From Devosia equisanguinis (GTDB lineage Bacteria > Pseudomonadota > Alphaproteobacteria > Rhizobiales > Devosiaceae): 64,000 bases of DNA. The DNA is taken from NCBI RefSeq assembly GCF_900631955.1, contig NZ_UZWD01000004.1, positions 186,001-250,000 on the forward strand, given 5' to 3'. The position numbers and the translations under genes were made by a program. Shown one piece after another: positions 35,901 to 45,175 of this stretch. Numbering within the stretch: position 1 is the stretch's first letter; every line of letters begins with the position of its first letter. The notes under the pieces were generated by a model, which saw only the letters and a list, made by a program, of their open reading frames with translations, ran no database searches and was not told where the DNA came from.

Positions 35901-37066
35901 GATGCCACTCCATGCACGGCCAACACAGCCTTCATCCGTGCCGTTGCAAGTTCAGGGTCAGCCAGCACCCGTGCCTTGTCGGCGAGGCGGAACAGCTCCG
36001 CCAGATGCTGCAATGAGCGCGTCGAATGCTGCCCGCCAATCATGGCAAAGTGGTCCTGCAAGCCATTGAGATAGGCAAGGAACACCACGCCCGTCTTGTA
36101 GAACCGCGTTGGCGCCGCAAAGATATGGCGGCTGAGCGGTACGGTCGGTTCGAGGATATCGAAAAACGCTTTGGTGTCGCCACGTCCAAGGGCAGAGAGG
36201 CCTGCAGAGGCGGCGGGGGCGATGGCGTCGAAAATCCCCAGCAGGGCGTGAGAATAGCCCTGTTCGTCCCCGGCAATCAGTTCGGCATAGTTGAAGTCGT
36301 CGCCGGTATACATTTTGACCGCTACAGGCAGGCGGCGGCGCATAGCGATTTCCTTCTCGGCAGAGAGCAGGGAAATCTTGATGCCATCGACCTTGTCGGC
36401 ATTGGCAGCGATGACCTCGAGGCAGGTATCCATCGCCTTGTCGTGGTCCATATTGCCCCAATAGCCCTGCAGGGCGGGATCGAACATTTCACCCAACCAA
36501 TGCATGATCACAGGCTGCTTTACCTGGCTCAGCACATGGCCATAGACGCGGGCATAGTCGTCCGGAGATTTCGCCGCCGCCGCCAGAGCGCGGCTGGCCA
36601 TCAGGATGACGCGGCCACCCTGCGCTTCAACGAAACCGACCTGTTCTTCATAGGCTTTGATGATGTCGTCGATGGTGACATCGGGCCCGGGCATGAGGTG
36701 ATCGGTACCGGCGCCATAGGCGATGAGGCTGTCATCGCGGGTCCGCGCTTCGGCCTGCGAACGGCGGATCAGCTCTTGGGCTTCAGTCCATGTCAGCCCC
36801 ATGCCGCGCTGCGCGGTATCCATAGCCTCGGCGACGCCCAGGCCCAGATCCCACATGCGATGGCGGAATTTCAGCGTCGTGTCCCAGTCGATGACCGGGG
36901 TCAGCCAGGGATCGTTCAATGCCAGCGGATCGGCCACGACATGGGCCGCCGAATAGGCAATGCGGGGAAAGTCGCTGGCCTTGACCTTGACGAAGGGAAT
37001 GGGGTCGCCAGTCAGCGTATAGGGCGTTATCGAGCGATCGGCATTTGGTAGATTGATGGTAGTCAT
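35897..37066 (-). CDS. DUF993 protein (dihydrodipicolinate-synthase-like aldolase)
   Basis: A 389-residue protein of the DUF993 type, a divergent branch of the DapA/aldolase barrel. Recognisable pieces are DWDTTLKFRHRMWDLGLG, the central Lys of VDGIKISLLS (about 228; likely Schiff-base candidate), and the Arg/Met-rich NLPNAD start. DUF993 members have no established reaction as far as I know. Its placement between a dehydrogenase and an isomerase suggests it cleaves or forms a carbon-carbon bond in a catabolic route. Confidence 0.82.
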   Translation of the reverse strand: MTTINLPNADRSITPYTLTGDPIPFVKVKASDFPRIAYSAAHVVADPLALNDPWLTPVIDWDTTLKFRHRMWDLGLGVAEAMDTAQRGMGLTWTEAQELIRRSQAEARTRDDSLIAYGAGTDHLMPGPDVTIDDIIKAYEEQVGFVEAQGGRVILMASRALAAAAKSPDDYARVYGHVLSQVKQPVIMHWLGEMFDPALQGYWGNMDHDKAMDTCLEVIAANADKVDGIKISLLSAEKEIAMRRRLPVAVKMYTGDDFNYAELIAGDEQGYSHALLGIFDAIAPAASAGLSALGRGDTKAFFDILEPTVPLSRHIFAAPTRFYKTGVVFLAYLNGLQDHFAMIGGQHSTRSLQHLAELFRLADKARVLADPELATARMKAVLAVHGVAS

Positions 37067-37093
37067 GAATACCCCTCATCCGCCCTTCGGGCA

Positions 37094-37171
37094 CCTTCTC
37101 CCGCAAGGGGAGAAGGCAAGCGTCGAGGGCGAGGTTTGTCTCGGTGCCCCCTCTCCCCTCGCGGGAGAGGG
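37094..37171. repeat. Palindromic intergenic repeats
   Basis: CCTTCTCCC/GGGGAGAAGG (37094-37116) and CCCTCTCCC/GGGAGAGGG (37149-37171), followed by a CGGCCAAAGGCCGAG-type tail. They lie between the dehydrogenase and DUF993 genes. Confidence 0.75.
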
Positions 37172-37221
37172 TGGATCGGCCAAAGGCCGAGACGGGTGAG
37201 GGGGCTTACTCCGTCAGCGAC

Positions 37222-38373
37222 TTAGAATTCCAGCTTCGGCACATCCAGCCAGCGGCGTTCTGCCCAACTCTTCAAACCAAGTTCGGCGAGCTGGACACCC
37301 TTGGCACCGGCTTCAAGGCCATATTCCCAAGGCGCGTCCTCGGCGACGTGACGCAGGAACATTTCCCACTGGGCCTTGAAGCCGTTATCGGCGGGCCAGT
37401 TGTCCGGCACTTCTTCCCAATCGTTGAAGAAGTTCATGGTCTGCGGCTGGTCGGGATTCCAGACCGGCTTGGGCGTGTTCACCCGATGCTGGGTCCAGCA
37501 TTTGTGGAGGCCAGCAACCGCCGAGCCATGAGTGCCATCGACGTGGAAGGTGACCAGATCGTCGCGGCGGACGCGGGTGGTCCAGCTGGAATTGATCTGG
37601 GCAATCACCCCGCCTTCAAGTTCGAAGGTGGCATAGGCGGCGTCATCGGTGTCGCAGTCGAACACATTGCCCTTCTCGTCGAGGCGCTGCGGAATATGGG
37701 TGGCGCCGAGGCAGGAGACAGCTTTCACCTCGCCGAAGAGATTGTCCATCACGTAACGCCAGTGGCAGAGCATATCGAGAATGATGCCGCCGCCATCGTT
37801 CTTGCGATAATTCCAGCTTGGGCGTTGCGCCTTCTGCCAGTCGCCCTCGAACACCCAATAGCCGAACTCGCCCCGCACCGACAAAATCTTGCCGAAGAAA
37901 CCGCTGTCGCGCAGCATTTTGAGCTTCATCAGGCCGGGCAGGAACAGCTTGTCCTGCACCACGCCATGCTTGAGCCCGGAGGCGCGGGCGGTTTTGGCGA
38001 GATTGACGGCGACGTCGAGATCGTCCGAGGTCGGCTTTTCGCAATAGACATTCTTGCCGGCGGCCAAGGCCCGCTCCAGCAGGCCGGCACGCATCAGCGT
38101 GGTCCCGGCGTCGAAGAAGATGGTGTCATCGGGATTTGCGAGCGCCGCATCGAGATCGGTGCCCCAGCGCGCAATATTGTGCTTCTTGGCGAGGGCTTCG
38201 ATCTTGTCGCGGTCGCGGCCGACAATGATCGGATCGACCACGAGCTGGTCGCCATTTTTCAGCGCAATGCCGCCCTGGTCGCGGATCGCCAGGATCGAGC
38301 GCACCAGATGCTGGTTGTAGCCCATGCGTCCGGTGACGCCATGCATGATGATGCCAATGCGCTGCTCGGCCAT
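37222..38373 (-). CDS. Gfo/Idh/MocA-family oxidoreductase
   Basis: A 383-residue NAD(P)-dependent dehydrogenase. GGGAGGG precedes the ATG at 38373, which is preferred over 38391. The Rossmann start is IGIIMHGVTGRMGYNQH, and the family catalytic Lys appears in VYCEKPTSDD (about 118-127). It is probably the first gene of an operon with the DUF993 and isomerase genes (155 and -4 base spacing), divergent from tetR. It would oxidise a sugar or polyol; the substrate is unknown. Confidence 0.88.
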   Translation of the reverse strand: MAEQRIGIIMHGVTGRMGYNQHLVRSILAIRDQGGIALKNGDQLVVDPIIVGRDRDKIEALAKKHNIARWGTDLDAALANPDDTIFFDAGTTLMRAGLLERALAAGKNVYCEKPTSDDLDVAVNLAKTARASGLKHGVVQDKLFLPGLMKLKMLRDSGFFGKILSVRGEFGYWVFEGDWQKAQRPSWNYRKNDGGGIILDMLCHWRYVMDNLFGEVKAVSCLGATHIPQRLDEKGNVFDCDTDDAAYATFELEGGVIAQINSSWTTRVRRDDLVTFHVDGTHGSAVAGLHKCWTQHRVNTPKPVWNPDQPQTMNFFNDWEEVPDNWPADNGFKAQWEMFLRHVAEDAPWEYGLEAGAKGVQLAELGLKSWAERRWLDVPKLEF

Positions 38374-38400
38374 TTTACCCTCCCTAGACATGCAGTCTGT

Positions 38401-38416
38401 GTAACTGATTAGTTAC
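38401..38416. promoter_or_regulatory. TetR-type operator
   Basis: A perfect palindrome GTAACT-GATT-AGTTAC, 28 bases upstream of the dehydrogenase start. Further half-sites GTAAC at 38522-38526 and GTTAC at 38556-38560 lie nearer the divergent tetR gene, so a repressor could bind both promoters. Confidence 0.7.
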
Positions 38417-38706
38417 TTCACTACAGGAAGCGGACACGCAGCGTCAAGTCGGTGCGGTTCGACCTTGGTCTGAATATCTGCTGAAGCTTTGCACGCGTGG
38501 GGGAGGCGGGCCGTCATATGCGTAACAGCGCGCCTGTGCGCATCGTCACTATGTGGTTACATCAGAGCTTGACAGCTTGATCTCACAGCCGCAAGCTTTG
38601 GTGCGGCCATCTGCGGTCTCTGCCGGGGAACGGCGCCTTTACCGGACAGATGAGCGCTGTTACTGGCTTGTCGTCCTCAATTCTCACCAGCCGACGGTAA
38701 ACCGAC

Positions 38707-39396
38707 GTGTCCGAGCCCATCTCATCCGCATTGGCGCCGGCGTCGAAATCCAAAGCCGAGCCGGCCAAGCGTCCTCGCAATTCCGCCAAGACCAAGGCTT
38801 CAATCCTGGCGGCGGCACGGGTGGAGTTTGCCGATCGCGGCTTCGAAGGGGCGCGGGTGGACGCCATTGCCGAACGGGCCGGCGCCAACAAGCGGCTGCT
38901 CTACCACTATTTCGGCAACAAGGAAGATCTTTACCGGGCGGTGCTGCTCGACGCCTATCAGGAGATCCGCAAGGGCGAGCGGGCGCTGTCCCTCGATCAA
39001 TACGACCCCGTCCAGGCGATGGACCGGCTGGTGCGATTCACCTTCCGGCATTTTCTCGCCAATCCATGGTTTCCGCGCCTGCTCGGCACCGAAAACATCG
39101 AGAACGCACGCTTCCTCAAAACCTTGCCCGACATCAAGGCGCTGCATTCCCCGCTGGTTGGGCAGATTGCGGCCATTCTCGATCGTGGGGTAGAAACGGG
39201 GGTGTTCCGGCGCGATGTCGACCCGGTGCAACTCTACATTTCTGTGGCCGCGCTGGGGTTTTTCTACGTTTCCAACACCGCCACTTTGTCGGTGATCTTC
39301 GAGCGCGATCTCTCCAGCGTCGGCATGGTGCAGGAGCGCGAAGCCCATGCTGTGCAGATGGTGCTGGATTTCTTGCGCACCAAGCCGGTCCCCTGA
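38707..39396 (+). CDS. TetR-family regulator
   Basis: A 229-residue protein starting at GTG 38707 (weak ribosome-binding site). The N-terminal helix-turn-helix (about 28-75) has ARVEFADRGFEGARVDAIAE and NKRLLYHYFGNKEDLY; the C-terminal part is a TetR ligand-binding fold (TetR_C type). It is divergent from the dehydrogenase-DUF993-isomerase operon, with a palindromic operator between, so it probably controls that pathway in response to its substrate. Confidence 0.87.
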   Translation: MSEPISSALAPASKSKAEPAKRPRNSAKTKASILAAARVEFADRGFEGARVDAIAERAGANKRLLYHYFGNKEDLYRAVLLDAYQEIRKGERALSLDQYDPVQAMDRLVRFTFRHFLANPWFPRLLGTENIENARFLKTLPDIKALHSPLVGQIAAILDRGVETGVFRRDVDPVQLYISVAALGFFYVSNTATLSVIFERDLSSVGMVQEREAHAVQMVLDFLRTKPVP

Positions 39397-39405
39397 ACGA
39401 CCGTA

Positions 39406-40914
39406 TCAGGCCGAGCGGGCCAGTTCCTTCTTCTGTCGCCGACGGATGACCGAGGAGGGAATGTTCATGCCCTCGCGATATTTGGCGACGGTCCGACGCG
39501 CCACGTCGATCCCCTGCTCCTTGCGCAAGATTTCGGCGATGGTGTCGTCCGAGAGGATGTCCGTCGCCGCTTCTGCATCGATCAACTGCCTAATGCGGTG
39601 GCGAACGGCTTCGGCCGAATGCTCGCTGCCACCATCGCTCGAGGCAATGGCAGTGGTGAAGAAATACTTCATTTCGTAGAGACCGCGTGGGGTCGCCATG
39701 TATTTTTGCGCGGTGACGCGAGAGACGGTAGACTCGTGCATCTCGATGGCTTCGGCCACCATCTTCAGCGTCATCGGCTTGAGATGGGCGACCCCATGGG
39801 TCAAAAAGCCGTCCTGCTGCCGGACGATCTCGGCGGCGACCTTGGTGATGGTCTGGGCGCGCTGGTCGAGGCTTTTGGTCAACCAATTTGCGGTCGCCAG
39901 GCAATCTGAGAGGAAGGTCTTTTCGGCGCTGTCCCGCGTCTTCTTGGTAACGGTGGCGTAGTAGACCCGGTTCACCAGAACGCGTGGAAGAATGTCGCTA
40001 TTGAGCTCCACCTGCCAGCCGCCATCCGGGCCCGGCCGCACGAACACGTCGGGCACGATCGCCTCGATCGGGGCGCTGTCGAAGGCCAGACCTGGCTTGG
40101 GGTCGAGCTGGCGGATTTCGCCCAGCATGTCGGCCAGATCTTCGCGGTCGCAGCCTACGGCTTTGAGCAAAGCCGGCATATTGTGGTCGGCGAGCAGTGT
40201 GAGATTGTCGAGCAGGCGCTGCATCATCGGGTCCAGTCGATCGCGCTCACGCAATTGGATCGCGAGGCATTCGGGCACGCTGCGCGCAAAGATGCCGAGC
40301 GGATCGCAGCTTTGCAGCACCCCCAGCACCGCCTCCACATCTTCGACCTCGGCACCAAGCAGATCCGCCACCGCCTGCAACTCGACACTGAGGTAACCGG
40401 CCTCGTTGAGCCCGTCGATCAGATGCAGAGCGATCAGCCTGTCCGCCGGATTGCGCAGCAGCATATGGGCCTGGGCCTCGAGATGGTCGGAAAGCCGCGG
40501 CCGCGAGGCGACGAACTGATCGATATCGGGCGCCTCGCCGCCCTCGAAACTGCCATTGCGGTCGGGGCTGCTGCCCTGGCTCAGTTCCTGCGGCGCCTGG
40601 TCGGGAAAGACGTTCTCGACCGCGGTGTCATAACCTTCGGCGATCTGGTCGGCGCTTTTGATCCGGTCGCCTTGCGCCACGGTGTCTTCATAGGCACTGA
40701 GTTCGGTGGCGCGCTCGGCCGGTTCGGTGGGCTCGGCATCATCGGCGCCGCCTCCCTCGTCGCGCTCAAGCAGCGGATTGCGCAGAAGCTCGGCATCAAC
40801 GAAGTCGTTGAGCTCGAGATGGCTGAGCTGCAGCAGCCGGATCGACTGCATCAACTGTGGTGTCAATGTCAGCGACTGGGACTGGCGGAACTCCAGCCGT
40901 GGCGAAAGCGCCAT
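39406..40914 (-). CDS. rpoN: RNA polymerase sigma-54 factor
   Basis: A 502-residue sigma-54. N-terminal region I is Gln-rich (RQSQSLTLTPQLMQSIRLL, about 8-26), the core-binding region is in the middle, and the C-terminal RpoN box is ARRTVAKYRE, with a helix-turn-helix (TVSRVTAQKYM) before it. It directs enhancer-dependent promoters, for example nitrogen or flagellar genes. It lies downstream of lptCAB, the usual alphaproteobacterial order. The hpf/ptsN genes that often follow are absent; a convergent tetR comes instead. Confidence 0.97.
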   Translation of the reverse strand: MALSPRLEFRQSQSLTLTPQLMQSIRLLQLSHLELNDFVDAELLRNPLLERDEGGGADDAEPTEPAERATELSAYEDTVAQGDRIKSADQIAEGYDTAVENVFPDQAPQELSQGSSPDRNGSFEGGEAPDIDQFVASRPRLSDHLEAQAHMLLRNPADRLIALHLIDGLNEAGYLSVELQAVADLLGAEVEDVEAVLGVLQSCDPLGIFARSVPECLAIQLRERDRLDPMMQRLLDNLTLLADHNMPALLKAVGCDREDLADMLGEIRQLDPKPGLAFDSAPIEAIVPDVFVRPGPDGGWQVELNSDILPRVLVNRVYYATVTKKTRDSAEKTFLSDCLATANWLTKSLDQRAQTITKVAAEIVRQQDGFLTHGVAHLKPMTLKMVAEAIEMHESTVSRVTAQKYMATPRGLYEMKYFFTTAIASSDGGSEHSAEAVRHRIRQLIDAEAATDILSDDTIAEILRKEQGIDVARRTVAKYREGMNIPSSVIRRRQKKELARSA

Positions 40915-41027
40915 ACGTCAACCGTCTCTGTCTAGAATGCAAATCCCGGCCCCAAGGCCGCTTCCCGCCGGCACCATGACTCAAATCGTTGCACGGAGCA
41001 AGTTTCGTGCCAGTCTCTTGGCCGACG

Positions 41028-41786
41028 CTAAATGGAAAAACTGTCGCCCAGATAGACCCGGCGGGCTTCGGGGTCGGCGGTGATGGTCTCGGGGCGTCCC
41101 TGGATCATCACCTTGCCGCCATGGATCAGATAGGCCCGCTCGACGAGCCCAAGCGTTTCGCGCACGGCGTGGTCGGTGATCAAAACGCCGATGCCGCGCT
41201 GGGTGAGCTGGCGCACCAGGCCCTTGACCTCGGCGACCGCGATGGGGTCGACGCCGGCAAACGGTTCGTCGAGGAGCATGAAAACCGGATCGGCGGCGAG
41301 CGCCCGGGCGATCTCGACGCGCCTGCGCTCACCGCCGGACAGCGCCAGAGCATTGGACTTGGCCAGATGGGTGATGGAAAACTCTTCGAGCAGCGCCTCA
41401 AGGCGTCTTTTGCGCTCGGCTCGGCCGCGCACATGGTTTTCCAGAACGGCCATGATATTGCCGGTAACTGTCAGCCCACGAAAGATCGAGGGTTCCTGCG
41501 GCAGATAACCGATCCCCAATTGCCCGCGCTGGAACAGCGGCAGACGGGTGATGTCATTGCCATCGAGCAGGATTTTTCCGGCATCGGGTTTGACCAGGCC
41601 CATGATCATGGTGAAGACCGTGGTCTTGCCCGCGCCATTGGGGCCCAGCAGGCCCACGGCTTCGCCGCGCCGCACCGCCAGCGAGACATCGCGCACCACG
41701 GCACGCTTGCCAAAGCTCTTGGCCAGGCTATGGGCGACCAGCCAGCCGGTCTGGTCGATGCGGGGACGGGCGCTGCTATCGGTCAT
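41028..41786 (-). CDS. lptB: LptB, lipopolysaccharide-export ATPase
   Basis: A 252-residue ABC ATPase with Walker A GLLGPNGAGKTT (about 47-58), signature LSGGERRRVEIARAL, and Walker B VFMLLDEPFAGVDP. LptB energises extraction of LPS from the inner membrane by LptFG. Its ATG overlaps the lptA stop (ATGA), and lptC is just upstream. Confidence 0.96.
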   Translation of the reverse strand: MTDSSARPRIDQTGWLVAHSLAKSFGKRAVVRDVSLAVRRGEAVGLLGPNGAGKTTVFTMIMGLVKPDAGKILLDGNDITRLPLFQRGQLGIGYLPQEPSIFRGLTVTGNIMAVLENHVRGRAERKRRLEALLEEFSITHLAKSNALALSGGERRRVEIARALAADPVFMLLDEPFAGVDPIAVAEVKGLVRQLTQRGIGVLITDHAVRETLGLVERAYLIHGGKVMIQGRPETITADPEARRVYLGDSFSI

Positions 41787-42235
41787 TGCGAGGTGAAAAC
41801 GCCCGTGACGCGACCACCGCCGCCGCTGGTGAATGTCGACACACTGGTGGCCAGATTGACCACCAGTTCATTGGCGCTGACCGTGCCGCCTGAATTGGTG
41901 ACCTTCACATTGCCGGTCAGGCGCAGCAATTGATCGCCAGGCGTGAACACGGCGCGTTCGCCGGTAGCATCCTGATCGCTGGTCTTCAGCCGGACATTGC
42001 CGCTGGCCTCGAAACTTTCGATATCATTGGTGCCGCCCGCGCCATAGGTGGCCACCACATTGGGCGCCCACACGGTCACCGTGGGGTGCTTGACCACCAC
42101 ATTGCCGGCAAAAACCGCCTTGCGGCTGGCTTCATCGACCGTAAAGGTGTCGGCGTCAATTTCGACCTGCTGCTGGGCCAGCACCGGCTGGACCAGGCCG
42201 GCAAGGACGATAAGCGCAGGCAAGAAGCGCATCAT
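41783..42235 (-). CDS. lptA: LptA, periplasmic LPS bridge protein
   Basis: A 150-residue OstA-type beta-jelly-roll protein with a signal peptide (about 1-20). Repeated strands include VEIDADTFTVDEASRKAVFAG and NVKVTNSGGTVSANEL. LptA forms the bridge between LptC and LptD. It lies 5 bases after lptC. Confidence 0.92.
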   Translation of the reverse strand: MMRFLPALIVLAGLVQPVLAQQQVEIDADTFTVDEASRKAVFAGNVVVKHPTVTVWAPNVVATYGAGGTNDIESFEASGNVRLKTSDQDATGERAVFTPGDQLLRLTGNVKVTNSGGTVSANELVVNLATSVSTFTSGGGGRVTGVFTSQ

Positions 42236-42240
42236 GGCGG

Positions 42241-42876
42241 TCAGTCTCCGGAATCGAGGGTGAGTGTCACAATGGCTCGAGAAAAAGTCCAGCTTGCGGC
42301 ATGGGCATCGTAGACCATGCCCTCCGCCCTCACTTTTGTGCCATCGGCGTAATTGATCTCAACTGGACCGCGCGTCGTCAGCAGACGTGCCGGCCAGTCA
42401 AAGACAGAGTCGCGCAGCGTTCCCATGGTGCCGGTGGAATCGGAGATCTCGACGATACCCGACACCAAAACCTGCTGCTGGGTCACGTCCAGTTCGGCCC
42501 GTGGCGCTTCGGCCTGCATCTGCACGCCGTCGATGCGGTTCAGCACCACGGACGCTTCGGCAAGATCGATGATGTCGGCGTGATCCATCGAGGCGCGAGC
42601 GGAGATCGCCGAGACGCGATAATTGCTGCCGTCATCCATGACCCCGGCATATTCGGGTGCTTCCACCATCACCGCCTCAGGCGTGATGCTGATCTGTCCG
42701 ATGCCGAAGCGGCTGCCCAGGCTCGAAATCACGATCTGGGCGGCCAGGACCACCAGGATCAATGCACCCAGGATCGGCACGCCGATGCGCAGGATCGAGA
42801 CCAGTCGGTTTCGCCGCTCGAGGCGACGAAACAGCATCTGACGGTCTTCGATCCCGCGACTGGCGGCCATGCGCAT
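42241..42876 (-). CDS. lptC: LptC, inner-membrane LPS export protein
   Basis: A 211-residue protein with a single N-terminal membrane helix (about 28-50) and a periplasmic OstA-like fold. It recruits LptA and receives LPS from LptBFG. Its placement before lptA and lptB is typical. The start at 42876 has an alternative Met two codons in. Confidence 0.88.
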   Translation of the reverse strand: MRMAASRGIEDRQMLFRRLERRNRLVSILRIGVPILGALILVVLAAQIVISSLGSRFGIGQISITPEAVMVEAPEYAGVMDDGSNYRVSAISARASMDHADIIDLAEASVVLNRIDGVQMQAEAPRAELDVTQQQVLVSGIVEISDSTGTMGTLRDSVFDWPARLLTTRGPVEINYADGTKVRAEGMVYDAHAASWTFSRAIVTLTLDSGD

Positions 42877-42885
42877 CTATCCGCG

Positions 42886-43500
42886 TCAGCTATGGGCGAA
42901 GATGTCGGTCTCTTCCCAGCCCATCAGGTCGAGTGCGCACCGCGTCTTGAGGAAGTCGAAGCAGGACTGAGCCAGAGCCGTACGGCCTTCACGCTCCAGC
43001 ATGCGGTCGAGATGGCGCTTCAGGTCGTGCAGGTAGAGCACGTCAGAGGCCGCATATTCGAGCTGGGCGTCGGAAAGCTTGTCACCACCCCAGTCGGAGC
43101 TCTGTTGCTGCTTGGAAAGGTCAACATTGAGCAGTTCGCGCACCAGCTCCTTCAGCCCATGACGGTCGGTATAGGTGCGCACCAGCTTCGAAGCGATCTT
43201 GGTGCAATAGACCGGGCCGGTGACGACACCGAAGCGGTTCTGCAGCACGGCGACGTCGAAACGCGCATAGTGGAAGATTTTGGTGACGCCGGGATCGGAC
43301 AGAAGTTTGACGAGGTTGGGCGCCTCGGTCGCGTCCTGGGGGATCTGGACCACATCGGCGCTGCCATCGCCGGGCGACAGCTGCACTACGCAGAGCCGGT
43401 CGCGGTGCGGATTGAGGCCCATGGTTTCAGTGTCGATCGCAACGGAGCGGCCGTAATTGGAAAGGTTTGGCAGGTCGCCGCGATGCACTCGGATGGCCAT
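42886..43500 (-). CDS. rnd: Ribonuclease D (short form)
   Basis: A 204-residue DEDDy 3'-5' exonuclease. Motif I is IDTETMG (about 21-27), motif II HYARFD, and motif [12 protein letters not shown] with the catalytic Tyr and Asp. It lacks the HRDC domains of the 375-residue E. coli enzyme, as do most alphaproteobacterial RNase D proteins. It lies 9 bases before lptC, so it may be co-transcribed. It trims stable RNA precursors such as tRNA. Confidence 0.92.
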   Translation of the reverse strand: MAIRVHRGDLPNLSNYGRSVAIDTETMGLNPHRDRLCVVQLSPGDGSADVVQIPQDATEAPNLVKLLSDPGVTKIFHYARFDVAVLQNRFGVVTGPVYCTKIASKLVRTYTDRHGLKELVRELLNVDLSKQQQSSDWGGDKLSDAQLEYAASDVLYLHDLKRHLDRMLEREGRTALAQSCFDFLKTRCALDLMGWEETDIFAHS

Positions 43501-43585
43501 GGTCTTTGATCCCATTGTTTTGTTGGCATTCCTCTTGGCACAGAGCGATGGCCAAGAAAAGGCATGGGCGCGCGGCAGCAAAGAA

Positions 43586-43742
43586 TTGGCGTCAATCCTC
43601 CTTGGGGCGATATAAAGCTTTCTTTATGTGCCCATTGATTTCCGCCCCTGTTCCTGCGACAAGCAGGGCTGAAAGTGTGGAGAGAGCTGTCTCCACACGC
43701 GCACTCCCGCGTGCGCCCTCGCCACTAGCAAAGAGGTTTAAC
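43586..43742 (+). ncRNA. Structured 5' leader of metK
   Basis: A possible promoter (TTGGCG 43586-43591, GATATA 43609-43614, 17-base spacer) overlaps an ATAAAG-CTTT-CTTTAT inverted repeat (43612-43627). The leader then has three hairpins: CCCTG/CAGGG (43646-43668), GTGTGGAG/CTCCACAC (43675-43698) and GCGCAC/GTGCGC (43699-43716). The ribosome-binding site AGAGG (43732-43736) follows directly. A SAM-responsive element is conceivable because MetK makes SAM, but I recognise no known riboswitch consensus. Confidence 0.5.
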
Positions 43743-44999
43743 GTGGCCCGTTCGTCTTATCTCTTCACCTCGGAATCCGTTTCCGAGGGCCATCCCGACA
43801 AGGTCTGCGACCGGATTTCCGACGAAATCGTCGATCTGGTGTTCAAGGAAGCCAAGAAGGCAGGCATGGACCCGGCCAGCGTTCGCATCGCCTGCGAGAC
43901 ACTGGCCACAACCAATCGCGTCGTCATTGCCGGTGAAGTGCGCGTGCCCGACACGCTGCTCAAAAGGGGCAAGGATGGCAAAGTGCTGCACGACGCCGCT
44001 GGGGCGCCGCTGGTCAATCCTTCAAAATTCAAGTCCGCCGCGCGCAAGGCCATTCGGGCCATTGGCTATGAGCAGCCTGGCTTCCATTGGAAGACCTGCC
44101 GTATCGATGTGCTGCTGCACGGCCAGTCGGCTGATATTGCCCAGGGCGTCGATGCAAGCGGCGACAAGGATGTCGGCGCTGGCGACCAGGGCATCATGTT
44201 CGGCTATGCCAGCCGCGAAACGCCCGAACTTCTGCCTGCGCCAATCTACTACGCCCACAAGATTCTCGAAACGCTGACCGAAGCCCGCAAGTCTGGCACC
44301 GGACCCGCTGCCGTGCTTGGCCCCGATGCCAAGAGCCAGGTGACGGTGAAGTACCAGGACGGCCAGCCGGTCGGCGTGACCCAGATCGTGCTGTCGACCC
44401 AGCATTTGGACGAGACGCTGACTTCGGCCGATGTTCGTCGCATTGTCGAGCCCTATATCCGCCAGGCACTGCCGGATGGCTGGATCAGCGACGAGACCGT
44501 GTGGCACATCAATCCCACTGGCAAGTTCGTTGTCGGCGGACCTGACGGTGACGCCGGCCTTACCGGCCGCAAGATCATCGTCGACACCTATGGTGGCGCG
44601 GCCCCCCATGGCGGCGGCGCCTTTTCGGGCAAGGATCCCACCAAGGTGGACCGCTCGGCCGCCTATGCCGCACGCTATCTGGCCAAGAATGTCGTCGCCG
44701 CCGGCCTCGCCGATCGCGCCACGATCCAGCTTTCCTACGCAATCGGCGTCGCCAAGCCGCTGTCGATCTATGTCGACCTGCACGGCACCGGCAAGGTCGA
44801 CGAGGCCAAGCTCGAAACCGCTCTGGCCGAAGTGATGGACCTGACCCCACGCGGCATCCGCACCCATCTCGACCTCAACAAGCCCATCTATGCCAAGACT
44901 TCCGCCTATGGCCATTTCGGCCGCAAGGCCGGCCGCGATGGCAGCTTCTCCTGGGAGAAGACCGATCTGGTCAAGGCGCTGAAAGAGGCAGTGCGGTAG
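43743..44999 (+). CDS. metK: S-adenosylmethionine synthetase
   Basis: A 418-residue protein with GTG start at 43743 and AGAGG 6 bases upstream; the open frame continues upstream only as a shadow of rnd. Motifs include [16 protein letters not shown] (about 8-23), [12 protein letters not shown], and the phosphate-binding [19 protein letters not shown]. It makes S-adenosylmethionine from methionine and ATP. It sits divergently from rnd, next to trmB, a SAM user. Confidence 0.97.
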   Translation: MARSSYLFTSESVSEGHPDKVCDRISDEIVDLVFKEAKKAGMDPASVRIACETLATTNRVVIAGEVRVPDTLLKRGKDGKVLHDAAGAPLVNPSKFKSAARKAIRAIGYEQPGFHWKTCRIDVLLHGQSADIAQGVDASGDKDVGAGDQGIMFGYASRETPELLPAPIYYAHKILETLTEARKSGTGPAAVLGPDAKSQVTVKYQDGQPVGVTQIVLSTQHLDETLTSADVRRIVEPYIRQALPDGWISDETVWHINPTGKFVVGGPDGDAGLTGRKIIVDTYGGAAPHGGGAFSGKDPTKVDRSAAYAARYLAKNVVAAGLADRATIQLSYAIGVAKPLSIYVDLHGTGKVDEAKLETALAEVMDLTPRGIRTHLDLNKPIYAKTSAYGHFGRKAGRDGSFSWEKTDLVKALKEAVR

Positions 45000-45052
45000 T
45001 TCGCGCGCCGGAATTTAGTATTGAGGCGCCACTTCGCCTTTGCCGCGATCCT

Positions 45053-45126
45053 CACCCTCGGGCTTGACCCGAGGGTGCTTCGTTTTTATGGGCCTCTTTA
45101 GCAGCCTTGGGGTCAAGCCAGAGGGG
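45053..45126. repeat. Paired REP-like palindromes (family A)
   Basis: Same arrangement as at 17354-17433: CACCCTCGGG/CCCGAGGGTG (45053-45077), then a more decayed inverted copy (about 45105-45126). It lies between metK and trmB. Confidence 0.8.
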
Positions 45127-45175
45127 CAGGCGTGGTGGTAGGGCGAGAAATGGCCATTCAACAGCGGACAGGCGC

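Noticed and set aside
42301..43509. 402-codon plus-strand frame opposite lptC and rnd
   Set aside because: No recognisable domain; both minus-strand genes are clear.
43467..43742. In-frame N-terminal extension of metK
   Set aside because: The extension overlaps rnd antisense, lacks family sequence, and the GTG at 43743 has a good ribosome-binding site.
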